NCBI GenBank assembly: GCA_024500155.1
Contig: CM044877.1
Coordinates: 64,002,001-64,066,000, forward strand
Length of the DNA stretch: 64,000 nt
From: Chenopodium formosanum
Taxonomy: Eukaryota; Streptophyta; Magnoliopsida; Caryophyllales; Amaranthaceae
Direction of reading: 5' to 3'
Under the pieces are notes generated by a model. It saw only the letters and a program-made list of their open reading frames with translations. It was not told the origin of the DNA and searched no databases. Positions 1-11,558 of this stretch are shown one piece after another; within the stretch, counting starts at the first letter, position 1, and every line of letters starts with the position of its first letter. The position numbers and the translations under genes are program-made.

Positions 1-891
1 AGTAGAATCCGGTTTCATGATCCCCCTAGTTCTAGACAACTATCTTAGCATGCTTTATCCTAGAATCAACCAAACGTAATCTAAAACCGTGCATACCATT
101 ATTACCTAAGAAGACCATTATTCAAAAGCAAAAGTCCAGTGCATACAAGTCCAATTTTCAAAAAGAGAAAGAGTGAAAATAAATCCTCAAAAAGTTATGC
201 ACACAAACAAGATTAAAAGAAAAGGAAAGAAAAGAAAAGAAAAGAATGGAAAATTTAGACAAGGACAAGAAAGGGAAAGAGGAAAAGAGCAAAGATGCAA
301 TCATAACACGTTTATCCCAATCGACATACAAGAGGTCTAATGGCCACATCGCCAAAGACCCCAAACACACTAGGTGTTAAAATCATACATCCTCGAACCG
401 TTCAACTTCTCCTAAATCTAATCTTAATCTAAGCAACCAAGAAAATGAAGAAGTGAAAATAAAAATGTAAAATAAGAAAGGCCTCACCAAGCATCCGCTC
501 TAAATTAAAGTACCCAAGGAGTAGGAATGTGCATCTCCAAAAGGTTTCGCAATCCAAAGCATAGGCTATGAGCAAGGTGAGTCAAAGAAAAAGGCTATAT
601 ATACAAAATGAAATTGTTAGTAACTTCCAAACAAAAGCAACCAATAAAACACTTAGATACAAATTATATACAAAGACCTAGAGAAACCATCATCATCAAA
701 ATTTCTATTTATTTATTTATTTATTTTTTTTCAAGAAACTCCCAAAAACATCAAGAAATGAACCAAAACAACAAGCAACAGACCAACGAGACCATTAGCA
801 AAAATCCACCAAAAGCCTTATCAAAGACTTCCCACCGAGCCCCAGGTGCTTCCCCAAACCAACATAAAACATCCTTTTTGACCCTCCCCCC
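1..891 (-). other. 3' noncoding part of the Athila element
   Basis: AT-rich, purine-rich on the plus strand, with no supportable coding region. By position it is the untranslated stretch between the extra ORF and the missing 3' LTR. Short reading frames here look like chance. Confidence 0.55.
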
Positions 892-2746
892 TCACAAAAT
901 GAAGGCATCGACCGCGATGCCTATAATCATGCAAAATAGGGAAAGGGGAGAACAAAAAGGGGAACAAACATGCATAAGGGGACTATTGGCCACTAGGGCA
1001 GCACCATCATCACCCGTATCCCAACCTCCGGTGTAACCGGGAGGAAAACCATAGTGACCCTGGAATAGGTCAAGTTGGGATCGGGTTAATTGGTCATAGG
1101 GCTCAGGCTGAACAAGGGGCTCAGGGTGATGGGGGTGAACATAGTAATATGCGGGATCACCCCGATAATCACTCCCCCCCGAGACCCTATAATCATAAGG
1201 TGGGAAATCGCGCCTTGGCATATCGGGGTCCTCCACCCCGGGCCAATATGGGTACGTAGGGAGGTTGTCACCACCCCATAAAGGTACCGGCCCTTGTTGG
1301 GGCGGCACATAAGGGTAGTTGACCGGAGGTGTGACCTCCCCCCTACGCACACTAGCGTCATACAATATGCTAGTTTGATAAGACAAAGTATGGTGGTCCG
1401 AGTACATACCTTGCATGCTCAATTGCATGCGCTCCATTTGGTCTCTCATGGCCTCCATCTCTCGGAGATAAGCATCCCCTTGGAAACCTTGTTGTTGTTG
1501 TTGTTGTTGTTGTTGTCGTCTTCTTTCTCTTCTTCTTCCTTGAGCATCATCATGAAAATGCTCATGTTGTTGTTGTAGAGGCAGTTGTTGTTGCTCTTCA
1601 TCATATTCATCTCCTCCTCCTTCCTCCTCTTCCTCATCATTCTCATCACCCCATCAATCTCATCATCCTCCTCCATCTCATCCTCAATCCTCCCATTTTC
1701 CCTAGGGACCATCCAAATGTTCCTAGCCTCACGAAGGATGGAGGTGGCGACCGAGTTAGGGAGAAGGCAATAGTGGGTATTTCTCACTAGCCAAGAGTAG
1801 GTGCCGGTTCTCCTAGTGCTAGTTATGAAACGTAAAGTGTTAACTTGCTTCAAACTAATCCACACGTCTTCACTCCTTCCAACCGGAGTGCAAGACTTCA
1901 AGAACCCCTCTTGCTTAAAATACGACACAAGACGTGTCACCATGCCCCCATAATGAATTTCCCCCGTTTTGACCCCATGCATTATATCCTTGCAACAATT
2001 CATGAAGATATAGCCAAAATTAATCCTTGACCCTAAATCCGGCTTGGTAGGCATCCATAACACCATAATCTCCTCCCTAGACAACTTCCCCAAATCTTGC
2101 TTATTAAAAACCGAATACCCAAGAATTCTATGAAGGATCCTAAGGGCCGGATGGATAATCTCACTAGCAAGAGACTTTTTCGAATCAAACTCCCTCTTGT
2201 TGGCTATGGTTCTCCACCAAGAAACCTCATTATACTCAGATTGGACAAGGGAGATAAGGGGCTCGAAGATATCACCATTGGGGTTGAAACTAAGGGCTAC
2301 ATTGAACTCGGCTAGGTTCATGGTGTGTTTGACATTGAAGAGTTGGAAGGAATAATAAAATCGGTTTCCCCCACCTTATTAAACTCAAATGTGGAGAAAA
2401 ATTCAATGGAAGGCTCCAAATAGGTTCTAGGGGCCTATTTTAGAAACTCACCCAAGCTAAGGTTATCTAGGAGGATGTCAAGGTCATTTTCAATTCCTAA
2501 CTTGGCCATATCCTCACGATAGTAATGCCGGGAGGGTCTAAACTTCCGGTCTTTCATTTTGTTATAGATGGGGGTTTGTTTAGACCGGTTCCAAAATTTG
2601 AGAGGGGGTAAAGGAGGAGGAGGAGCATCATCTTGAGTTGTGGAATGCGGTTGGGGTTGAGGGTTTGACGAGTGGCCTTGAGAAGATTGGCCGGGGGATT
2701 AGTTTGAGCGCTTCTTGCTACTTTTGACTCTTCTTATCAAATCCAT
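892..2746 (-). pseudogene. Athila-specific extra ORF downstream of pol (env-like position), broken
   Basis: This protein family sits between pol and the 3' LTR in Athila elements; its role is unproven and it is often called env-like only because of its place. The likely start is the ATG at 2744-2746, opening with a basic Lys/Arg/Ser stretch followed by a proline-rich stretch. The best conserved part lies within about 1750-2321 and includes the motif IHYGGMVTRLVSYF, which resembles the Athila ORF-1 family. The acidic C-terminal part runs into a trinucleotide repeat (1491-1516), after which the frame changes; the tail at 892-1458 is rich in Pro, Tyr and Gly. At least two stop codons and one frameshift lie between 2322 and 2746. 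No convincing signal peptide or fusion motif was seen. Non-functional in this copy. Confidence 0.65.
1491..1516. repeat. (GTT)n microsatellite inside the Athila extra ORF
   Basis: About eight GTT units. On the coding (minus) strand this reads as CAA/AAC. One frame gives poly-Gln continuous with the downstream reading frame, another gives poly-Asn continuous with the upstream frame, so the array lies at or near a frameshift. Confidence 0.9.
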
Positions 2747-4037
2747 TTTAACAAAATTCACACAAGTCACAAGAACACAACAAACTCCCTCAAACAAATC
2801 AACTTCCTCCAAAAATTACTCACAAACCTCCTTACAAATCCAACCAAACCACCACAAACTACAAGTTACCTGTTCCAATCAACACAACAACCAAAATCCA
2901 ACAACAAACTACAATATCAACAATCATTCATCAATATAATCATGAATAAACAAGAAAAAGTAACAATCACCCAAATATACCAATTTTCCCATAAATCAAC
3001 CATAAAACACAAAAATCATGCTCAAATTCAAGGTAAACAAACCAATGTAAAGAAATCAATTGAAATTGACAAAAATATTACAAAGGTAAGAAGTATACAA
3101 AGATTGGAGACTCAAATTAAACTAAAAGCACTTCAAAGACCCGAAATTTCCCGAAGAAGCACGAGTAAGAAGAGGAGGGGGTGTTGAAAATGGAGGAAAA
3201 TGGAAGAAATTGTGAAAAATTCGGGCAAAAGGTGAAGAAATTTGTGGGAAATTTATGTTTTGGGATTAGGGTTTGAGAGGAGGTAGAGGGAGAAAGGGGA
3301 AAAATAAGGAGAAGAGGAGAAAATAAGAGAGGAGAGAGGGAGAAGAGAGGCGTGCCCCGGGTTAAAACCCAGTTCGCCGCGCCCGCGGCAAGACCGCGGG
3401 ACAACCGCGGGGACTCCCTGGAATTTCAGAATTTTAGTACCTGATGGGGGGCCGCGCCCTCTCTTGATTCTCCGCGCCCTCTCCAAAACCTCCCGTGCCC
3501 GCGGAGCAACCGCGGGAAGTCCCTGGAATTGGGTTCCAAATTTGCTTGAATTTAAGCCGCGCCCTCTTCAAACATGGAACGCCCGCTCCAAAACCTTCCG
3601 CGCCCGCGGAGAGACCGCGGGGCAACCGCGGGGACTTCCTGGAATTAAGCTTCAAATTTGGTCGAATTGAGGCCCGCGCCCTCTCCAACAGGGGGCGCCC
3701 TCTCCAGAATCTCCCGCGCCCGCGGAGAGACCGCGGGGCAACCGCGGGAAATCCCTGGAAATGACATTATAAATTTGCCTCAAGAGGAGAAATTGCCCCC
3801 GAGGTCTCTCCTTGCCCTCTCCCCAGCACTCTCAACTTTTCTTCAAACCCCCTTTTTTTCCAACAAGCGATGATAATGCCCGACCTACAAGACAAACACA
3901 AACAACTCAAAAATAAAATCAAAAACCAATCAAGGAAAAATAAAAGAAAAGAAAAGAAAAAGAAATGAGATGAGAATCCGGGTTGTCTCCCGTAAGCGCT
4001 TTTGGTTAACGTCGTTAGCTCGACGTGCACCACCATC
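2747..4037 (-). other. Noncoding spacer between Athila pol and the extra ORF
   Basis: No gene. On the element's own strand it starts just after the integrase stop with the run GCTAACGACGTTAA and a purine/pyrimidine-rich stretch, and ends at the extra ORF. A pyrimidine-rich tract followed by TTGTAG|GT at about 3885 could be a splice acceptor (inference). Tandem GC-rich units fill 3377-3758. The part 2760-3110 is rich in A and C and carries nothing I recognise. Confidence 0.6.
3377..3758. repeat. Four GC-rich tandem units of about 115 bp in the Athila internal region
   Basis: Core blocks at about 3377-3420, 3491-3530, 3599-3642 and 3714-3758 share CGCCCGCGGAGAGACCGCGG-like sequence, then GGCAACCGCGG and TCCCTGGAA. 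The same block, in the same orientation relative to the element, occurs in the U3 of this element's own LTR at about 11121-11160. The internal array therefore looks like amplified LTR sequence, or the reverse. Confidence 0.8.
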
Positions 4038-5201
4038 TCAAGGTGGCGTGAAAAGAATCATCTTGTGAACAAGTCCAACAAACACTCCCTCATAGTACTT
4101 CTTGAGCCGATGACCATTAACTTTGAATGAAGATGAGGAGTTCAAAGGAGAAATCTCCACGGCACCATTATCAAAAACATCTTTCACCAAGAATGGTCCA
4201 CTCCATCTTGACATGAGCTTTCTGGGAAACAACTTCATCCTTGAATTGTAGAGGAGGACTTTGTCACCTACACAAAACTCCTTTTTCTCAATCAACTTGT
4301 CATGAACCACTTTGGAGCGAGCCTTGTAGGTGCTAGCACAATCGTAAGCATCAAGTTGAAGTTCCTCTAGCTCATGAAGATCCAACCACCTCTTCTCCCC
4401 CGCACTAGCTAAGTCAAAATTTATCTTCTTGATAGCCCATAAGGCACGATGTTCAAGCTCTACCGGGAGATGGTATGATTTGCCATAGATAAGGAGATAT
4501 GGAGTGGTACCAATAGACGTCTTAAAAGCCGTTCTATAAGCCCAAAGAGCATCATCTATCTTGTTCGACCAATCCTTTCTATTCCTTGCAACCGTCTTCT
4601 CAAGAATGAGCTTTATTTGATGATTGGAGACCTCGACTTGGGCGCTCGATTGAGGATGATATGGAAGGCCGAACCGTTGATGCACTCCATGTTTCCTCAA
4701 CATCTTTTGGAAAGCATTGTGAACAAAATGAGATCCGTTATCTTTTATCACAGCCTTAGGCACGCCAAACCTTGGGAAGATGATTTTGTTGAACAACTTT
4801 AGCACTACTTTGTGGTCATTAGTAGGGGAGGCAATGGCCTCAACCCATTTAGAAACATAGTCCACAGCCACAAGTATGAATTGATTACCATATGAAGACG
4901 GGAACGGTCCCATGAAGTCAATCCCCCAAACATCGAACACCTCTAACTCAAGAATGGGTTGCTGAGGCATTTCATTCCTCTTGGAGATATTCCCAACCCT
5001 TTAACATCGGTCACATGACTTCACAAAGCCCCATGAGTCCTTGAAGAGATGCGGCCACCACAAACCACATTGAAGAACCTTGGTAGCGGTCTTGGAAACA
5101 CCCATATGCCCACCACTAGGGTCTGAGTGGCACATCCTTAAAACACTAGGCACCTCTTCATTCGGAACACAACGCCTAAGTAAGCCATCAACCCCTCGTT
5201 T
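4038..5201 (-). pseudogene. Athila pol: integrase domain (broken)
   Basis: Integrase would join element cDNA to the chromosome. The N-terminal zinc-binding region (HSDPSGGH ... CDRC) lies at about 5003-5140, then the DDE core: GIDFMGPFP with the first Asp, IKDNGSHF with the second, and QVEVSNHQIK with the Glu. The C-terminal part ends with LKKYYEGVF-type sequence before a stop at 4038. The frame is the same as that of the upstream RT-RNase H. A TAA at 5001-5003 falls between the zinc finger and the core, and another at 5202-5204 separates it from RNase H. All three catalytic residues appear present, so damage is confined to the stops. Family assignment is firm; activity is not expected. Confidence 0.9.
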
Positions 5202-6737
5202 TTATAGGATGGGATCATCCCACAAGTAATGTCTTGCCTCCCTTTTGATTTTCTTCATTTGGTTCTTTGAGAAAGAGGGTGGAAACTCCCCACATGCTAG
5301 AAAATTCACCAAATTGGCATACCATGGGAGTTCCTTCACCTCTATGGCATATAAGAAGTCATCAAGCATTCTATCCTCAATTGGTGAACCATCATCATGA
5401 ATGTGATCACCCTCAAGGCGAGAAAGATGGTCCGCCACAACATTCTCCGCACCCTTCTTATCCCTAATCTCAATCTCAAAAGTTTGCAATTCAAGCACCC
5501 ATCGAATCAACCTAGGCTTGGACTCTTTCTTGGCAAAGAGATACTTGAGGGTCGCGTGGTCCGTGAAGACTATGGTCTTGGAACCCAACAAGTAACAACG
5601 GAATTTCTCAAAAGAGTGCACAATTGCTAAAAATTCTTGTTTCGTTGTTGTGTAGTTCTTTTGAGCCCCATTGAGTGTCTTGGACATATAATAGATCACA
5701 TGAAGCTTCTTTTCTACACGTTGTCCCAAAACACCTCCAATAGCACAATCACTTGCATCACACATCAATTCAAAAGGAAGATCCCGCCTTGGGGCTTGAA
5801 CAATAGGAGTAGAGATAAGGGCCTTCTTCAATTTATCAAATGCCTTCAAGCATTTTTCATAATAAATGAACTCAACATCCTTTTGAAGAAGGTCATTTAG
5901 GGGCTTAGAAATAAGTGAAAAATCCTTGATGAATCTTCTATAGAAACCCGCATGACCAAGGAACGATCTCACACCCTTGACATTCACCGGAGGTGGAAGT
6001 TTCTCAATAACTTCTATTTTTGCCTTATCCACCTCAATGCCTCTATTTGAAATCTTGTGCCCAACCACTATACCTTCTTCCACCATGAAGTGGCATTTTT
6101 CCCAATTCAAAACAAGATTGACCTTAACACATCTTTCCAAACACTTCTCAAGGTTCACAAGGCACTCCTAAAATGAGACACCCCCTACCGAAAATTCATC
6201 CATGAAAACCTCCATTTCCTCCTCCAACATATCCCCAAAGATACTCATCATGCACCTTTGGAATGTAGCGGGAGCATTGCATAACCCAAAGGGCATTCTT
6301 CGATAGGCAAAGGTCCCATAAGGACATGTGAAGGTAGTTTTCTCTTGATCATCGGGGTGAATGGGGATTTGGAAGAATCCCGAATATCCATCGAGGAAAC
6401 AATAGAACTTGTGCCTTGTTAGTCTTTCAAGCATTTGATCAATAAATGGAAGAGGGAAATGATCCTTCTTGGTGGATGTGTTTAGACGTCTATAGTCTAT
6501 ACACATCCGCCAACCCGTGACCGTCCTAGTTGGAATGAGCTCACCCTTCTCATTCTCAACCACGGTCATGCCCCCCTTCTTTGGAACGACATGCACGGGG
6601 GAGACCCACCTTGAGTTAGAGATGGGGAATATGATTCCCGCATTCAATAGCTTGGTGATCTCCTTCTTAACTACCTCTCCCATTTGGGGGGTGTAGTTTT
6701 CTTTGTCGTTCGATAGAAGGAAGGGCGCCTTCATCAA
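5202..6737 (-). pseudogene. Athila pol: reverse transcriptase and RNase H (broken)
   Basis: Reverse transcriptase fingers and palm lie at about 6168-6690 (SPVHVVPKKGG, WRMCIDYRRLN, PLPFIDQML, FPYGT-like, RRMPFGLCNAPATFQRCM). The catalytic box, normally (Y/F)xDD, reads FMDEF here, so the second aspartate is Glu. An in-frame amber codon at 6168-6170 follows at once. Thumb and RNase H continue in the same frame (SFLGHAGFYRRFIKDFS, CDASDCAIGGVLGQ, TTTKQEFLAIV, FTDHATLKYLF, VVADHLSRL) to a TAA at 5202. A run of six G (plus strand, 6686-6691) marks a frameshift, so the first residues of the open frame up to 6737 are not real protein. Inactive, but conserved enough to classify. Confidence 0.92.
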
Positions 6738-8060
6738 GTGTTATATGGTGTTGGCACAAGGCGGGGCTTATACCTTTAAGATCATCAATTGTGTACCCCA
6801 AAGCACCTTGGTGCTTTCTCAAAACACCACATAACGCTTAAGCTTTGCTCACGCTCAAGGATGCACTAACTATCACGGGATAAGTGGAATGAGGGCCCAA
6901 GAACTCATACCTAAGGTGTGATGGTAGAGGTTTGAGCTCTACCATAGGCACACCATTACCTTCCTTTGATGTGGCCGCTTGCAAAGCCTCTTGGCTTGAG
7001 ATTTTCAAGCACATTTGCTCATCCACTTCTTCCATGCTTCCATTAAGCAATTCTTCATAGAATGCCACTTGCTTGCATGGTGTACCTACTTTGTCCTTGT
7101 TCAACAAAACATTCTCAAGAGCATCGTTAGAGGTGAGCAAGTGCTCATGCATGGAAGACACAACATGATCAAATGAATCAATCATCATGCAATTTTCTAA
7201 AGAGGAAGATGGATATGCTTTCATTCAAATCAAATTCAATGACCTCATCTCCTACCTTAAGGGAAATCTTTGCACTCCTCACATCAATCATAGCACCCGA
7301 GGTAGCAAGAAAGGGTCTACCTAAAATGATTGGAATGGTAGCATCTCATCCATTTCAAGCACAATAAAATCCACCGGGAACACAAACTTCCCAACCCTCA
7401 ATGGAACATCTTCTACCTTACCTTTTGGAAACTTGATTGACCTATCGGCTAATTGCAAGGTAATGTTAGAAGGTAAGAGTTCCCCTAGTTCAAGCCTTTG
7501 ATAAACCGAATATGGCATTATGCAAACACTAGCTCCCAAGTCACATAAGGCATTATCAATTTGCATCTTGTTAATGGCACAAGGGATGGAGAAGTATCCG
7601 GGGTCCTTCAATTTGGGTGGCGTTTTGTTCATGATGATAACACTATAATTTTCGGTCAAATTAATAGTTTCCACAACCTCACAAGTCCTTTTCCCACTCA
7701 AAATGTCCTTGAGGAATTTGGCATAATTTGGCATTTGGTTGATCACATCGGTAAAAGGTAGAGAAAGATGAAGTTGTTTTAGCATATCAATGAATCTCCC
7801 AAATTGCTCATCCAATTTGTGTCTCATGAATTTTTGTGGTTAAGGGAGCTTGGGTTTCACAATTTCTTTCTCTACTCTCACCTCTCTAGGTGTCTCAACC
7901 ACAACTCATCCAATGATGCCCTATCCCCTTCATTATCAACCAAGGCTTTCTTATGAATCTCCTTATCCTCACCCTTCCTAGGCAATCTCTCCTCAAGAAC
8001 CTTACCGCTCCTAGTAACAATAGCATTCACGTGTTTCTTGGGATCAAGACCTTGGGAAGG
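6738..8060 (-). pseudogene. Athila gag-pol linker and aspartic protease (broken)
   Basis: The retroviral-type aspartic protease lies at about 7345-7827; its active site reads ALCDLGASVCIMPYSV, with the D-(S/T/L)-G-A form usual in this clade. Upstream (7828-8060) gag sequence continues past the gag stop (NAIVTRSGKV), with a frameshift near 7905 and a TAA near 7841. Downstream, the frame shifts near 7345 and again near 7210, then covers 6838-7224 and leads, past a TAA at about 6838, into GYTIDDLKGISP, the usual lead-in to RT. The protease would mature Gag and Pol. At least two nonsense codons and three frameshifts make this copy dead. Confidence 0.82.
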
Positions 8061-9734
8061 TTAAGAAGAAGGGCTTGCATGATCTTTCAAAGCATTAGCA
8101 AGTTGAGAAATTTGATTTTCAAGCATTTTATTGTGGGTCATCATTTCATTGAACTTCTTATCACTAACGGCCATGTATGTGTTCAACAACTTGGTTTGAT
8201 TCTCAATTATTTCTTCCAAATTGGTCCTAGGTGAAGAAGGTTGGGAATAGGAATTTTCTCCTTGAGTCCTTGGAACAAATCCAGGTGGGGGACCTCTTTG
8301 AGCATTATTTTGAAAATTGCCCTTCCCTTGATTGTTCCAAGTACCCCTATTTTGATTTTGTCCATAACCTTGATTATGGTTCCCACCACCTTGATTATGG
8401 TTACCACTACCTTGGTTGTGATTTCCATAACCTTGTTTTTGATTACCATAATTTTGGCTTTGATTTTGGCCACTATAACCTTGATTATTATAGCTACCAC
8501 GAAAACCTTGGTTCCCTTGGTTTCTATAACCACCACCTTGATTATAGTTGTCGAAATTGCCTTGGTTTTGGTAATTCTTATTCCATAAACCTCTTTGATT
8601 ATCAAACCTTTGAGCATTATTATTTGACACATAATTCACATGCTCACTCTCATTGTTATCAAACTCATCAACACATTCATTAGGACAATTACTAGATTCA
8701 TGATCATACGATCCACATGCATCACAAAACAAACAACCCATAGGCATATTATGTGAAGAGGGAGGGGGTTGAGAGTTAGAAGGAGTACCTCTCCCTTTAA
8801 ATTGGGAGGGAAGATTCGTAGCTTGGGATGAAGTAGAAGTGCTCTCCAACTTGGCTTTGATTGCGGTCATCTCCTTTCCCAAGTTTTTCATTTGGGAGGA
8901 AAGGTTGTTGATCGCATTTAGATGGTCTACCGAGTACAATGAAGATTTCTTGCTTGAAAAGTCTCTCTCCCCATCTTGCCAATCTCTATAGTACGTCACC
9001 ACGTCCTCAATGATGTCCACCACTTCTTCTTCGGTCTTGTTCATGATAGGACCCCCGGCCCCCCCATCAAGGCATGACTTGCCTTGGGGACTTAAACCGC
9101 CATAGAAGATTTGGACCACTTGGTATGTTGGGATTCCGTGGTGAGGGCACTCCCTTTGATACTCTTTGTATCTCTCCCATGCTTCGTAAAGGCTTTCATT
9201 TGGCCTTTGCTTGAACCCTTGAATCAAGGCTCTTGCCTCCGCCGTCTTCTTTTGAGGGTAAAAACGGGACAAGAAGGCCTTTGTAACATCATCCCATGTT
9301 CTCAAGGAATTGGGCTTCACCTCTTTATCTAACCACTCTAAGGATCTTCCTATGAGAGAGAAGGGGAACAACTTGAGGCGTATGAACTCTTGAGAAACTC
9401 CGTTGACTTTGATGGTGTTGCAATATTTTTCAAATTCTGTAAGATGGTTCAACGGGCTCTCATTCTTAGCCCCACTATATTGCCTCCTCTCAATTAAAGT
9501 GATCATGGCCGGCCGAATCTCGAAATCATTTGCTGGTGTTGTAGGCGGAGCTATGCCGCTCTCAAACCTATAAGCACCGGGTATTCCTAGCTCCTTCAAG
9601 GCCACTCTCGGATTTTCTCCCATGCCTTGCTCTTCTTCAATCTCTTCTTCACTTGAAGAACTATACCCCAAGGAGAATCGATTAGCTATTCTTCTTCTTG
9701 AGAGAGTCCTCTCAATTTCCAGGTCAAAAGGCAT
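8061..9734 (-). pseudogene. Athila gag (nucleocapsid-type protein, truncated by a stop)
   Basis: Gag would form the particle and package RNA. I choose the ATG at 9732-9734 because conserved sequence begins there (MPFDLEIERTLSRRR); the frame stays open to 9791. The capsid-like retrotransposon gag domain runs over about residues 100-260 (NHLTEFEKYC, GRSLEWL, AFLSRFYPQKKT, PNESLYEAWERYKE, PHHGIP). A single CCHC zinc knuckle, CDACGSYDHESSNC, follows near residue 365, then a long Gly/Asn/Gln-rich low-complexity tail. Coding ends at a TAA (8061-8063), but the same frame goes on for about 150 bases with recognisable gag-pol linker, so the stop is probably a later mutation rather than the original end. 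Confidence 0.88.
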
Positions 9735-9891
9735 AATGGATCGATCACGAGCTCTATGCATGCAAAACTTCAAAGAAAATATTAGAAGCACGGCTACAAG
9801 TGTAGCCTAAAGAAACAAAATCTTTTTGTATATATTTTTATTCAATTAAAATGAAGTAGACTCAATAACAAAATCTAAACACCAATAGCAA
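9735..9891 (-). other. Athila 5' leader
   Basis: AT-rich untranslated leader between the primer binding site and the chosen gag start. No gene. Confidence 0.7.
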
Positions 9892-9909
9892 TCCCCGGCA
9901 ACGGCACCA
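9892..9909 (-). promoter_or_regulatory. Primer binding site, tRNA-Asp type
   Basis: The minus strand reads TGGTGCCGTTGCCGGGGA, three bases inside the LTR end. It is complementary to the 3' end expected for plant tRNA-Asp with one change (TGGCGCC is usual). This primer type is characteristic of Athila. It primes minus-strand cDNA synthesis. Confidence 0.9.
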
Positions 9910-9912
9910 TTT

Positions 9913-11558
9913 TGACGAGGGGGAAAATGTATGTCGTTATCTACCCTTTCCCCAAGTCAAACAAAATTTGTAAACACCTAACCAACCTTATATGAATATA
10001 GGGCAAGTTAAGGGTCGATCCCTAGGGAATGCAATGATGAAAACTAGAGTCTAAGTCAAGCTACCTCGAAGATGGAGTTGATATTATGGTTGGCACTATG
10101 GTAAAATACAGCAAGTCTAATCAAGTAAAACAAAGGTCTAAACACTAGGGATATAGGTTGCACATGCAAGTTCAATGATAATGCTAGTTTAGAGCTCAAT
10201 CAATTAATTAAAGTATTGCAATGGACAAACAATAGTAGAAATCAAGAGAGTTCAAATGCTATCTCCTATAGGCCAATCTAGGTGTCACTATGAAAGGCAA
10301 ATCAATAAGAATCACAAGCAAACCCAATCAATTAGAGCAACTTTCAATTCGATTGTTCATGTCATTAAGAGTTGCAATGCAATCTAGATTAATCTTATAG
10401 GTTGATCACTCCTAGTCTAATCAATCACATGCAAAACTATGTCAACCAATTTAATTGCAAGAAATCAATCAATCAAAGAGCATCAACTAGCAATTTCATT
10501 AATCAAACATGCTTCCCCCTTTCCCTAGCAACTAATCTACTCACTAATCATGGTGAAATTCAAGAACAAATAACTAGAAAGTGCTTTAATCTTCATTTCT
10601 ATATCAAAATCTAAGAGAAATAAAAAATAATCAACAATATCAAATTCAAATCCAAAGAAGAACAAGTAACAAGCAAAACTCAAATAGCAAGTAAGTAAAA
10701 GATGAAAGAAGGAAGAGATTCTCACTAATATTGATGATTAAAAATGAAGAAATCCAAACTTGATTGGTCAAATGTTGAGTTACAAATCTAAAACCAAGAA
10801 CTTCTCTCTAACTTCTCTCTAGATTCTCTCTCTAAAACTAAGCTAATGAAAAATTATCAAAAGTCCCCCTTCTAAAAGGAAATACAATTCTATTTATAAG
10901 CAAAGAAGAAATTGGCAGCTCCCGCGCCCTCTCTCGATAGACCCGCGCCCGCGGAAAAATGGTACGGAACCCTCCGCGGGCTATCTGGGCAGACCCCGCG
11001 CCCGCGACAACAAAGATCCTCGCCCGCGGCAGTGAAACCCGCGCCCGCGGCTAATCCGCTGCTCCTAAAGCCTGATCAGGGGGTCGCGGTCTCTCTGAAT
11101 GGAGCGGCCTCTCCATTTTACCCGCGCCCGCGGAGAGCCTGCGGGGCAACCGTGGCAAGTTCCTGCCAAGTTTTGGCAAATTTTGAGTAACATGGGCCCG
11201 CGCCCGCGACCTGCTGGATTGCCTTGGAAACCTCTCCGAGGCCTCTCCAAGCCCTCTCTAAGCCTTCTCTAAGCCCTCTCTAGCCAAATGCTTCTTCCTT
11301 GCTTGATCATTAAAGTCCCAAATTGAATCCTTTGCCAAAGTGATTCTCACAATACCTACACAAGTACACAAAGAAAGGAAATAAAAGGGAAAAAGAGACA
11401 AATAAAGGAAAGCACGATAAAAACACGAGAATCATAAAGAAAAGAGGGAAAAGAGAAACTAAAGGAAAAAGGACCAAAAATAAGAGAAGAAATTATGAAA
11501 AGGGGAAAGAAATAACCCTAAAAGACTACCCTATGAGTGCCATAAATGACACTCATCA
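9913..11558 (-). repeat. Athila 5' LTR (1,646 bp)
   Basis: On the minus strand it begins TGATGAGTGTCATTTATGGC and ends CCCCTCGTCA, immediately before the primer site. The same sequence makes up the solo LTR at 41751-44445, which fixes both ends. U3 carries CCGCGGGCGCGGG-type repeats (10920-11215), then a TATA box (GCTTATAAATAG on the minus strand, about 10890-10901). The long unstructured part at 9930-10880 would be R/U5 and leader. Short open frames in the GC-rich part are chance. Confidence 0.92.
10920..11215. repeat. GC-rich palindromic motifs in the Athila U3
   Basis: At least six copies of CCGCGCCCGCGG-like sequence, many containing CCGCGG, at irregular spacing directly upstream (minus strand) of the TATA box. 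Likely a promoter or enhancer array, or a methylation-rich block; the function is inferred from position only. Confidence 0.7.

Larger units (their letters stand above)
1..11558 (-). mobile_element. Athila-lineage Ty3/gypsy retrotransposon, truncated by the window edge
   Basis: A minus-strand LTR retrotransposon. Reading right to left it has a 5' LTR (9913-11558), a tRNA-Asp-type primer binding site (9892-9909), gag, protease, RT-RNase H, integrase, and a further ORF downstream of pol. The order protease-RT-RNase H-integrase makes it Ty3/gypsy. The tRNA-Asp primer and the extra ORF with Athila ORF-1-like sequence place it in Athila. The 3' LTR would lie left of position 1. Coding parts carry many stops and frameshifts, so this copy cannot move by itself. 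It inserted into a Tat integrase remnant at 11559. Lineage is inferred from motifs, without a database search. Confidence 0.9.

Noticed and set aside
3253..3764. Several Pro/Arg/Gly-rich open frames on both strands
   Set aside because: By-products of the GC-rich tandem units; frames exist on both strands and shift with each unit.
8231..8683. Open frames on the plus strand of about 115-150 codons
   Set aside because: They overlap the Gly/Asn/Gln-rich tail of Athila gag and are antisense by-products of its low-complexity sequence.
9892..9909. tRNA gene fragment
   Set aside because: Only the 18-base primer complement is present; there is no cloverleaf.
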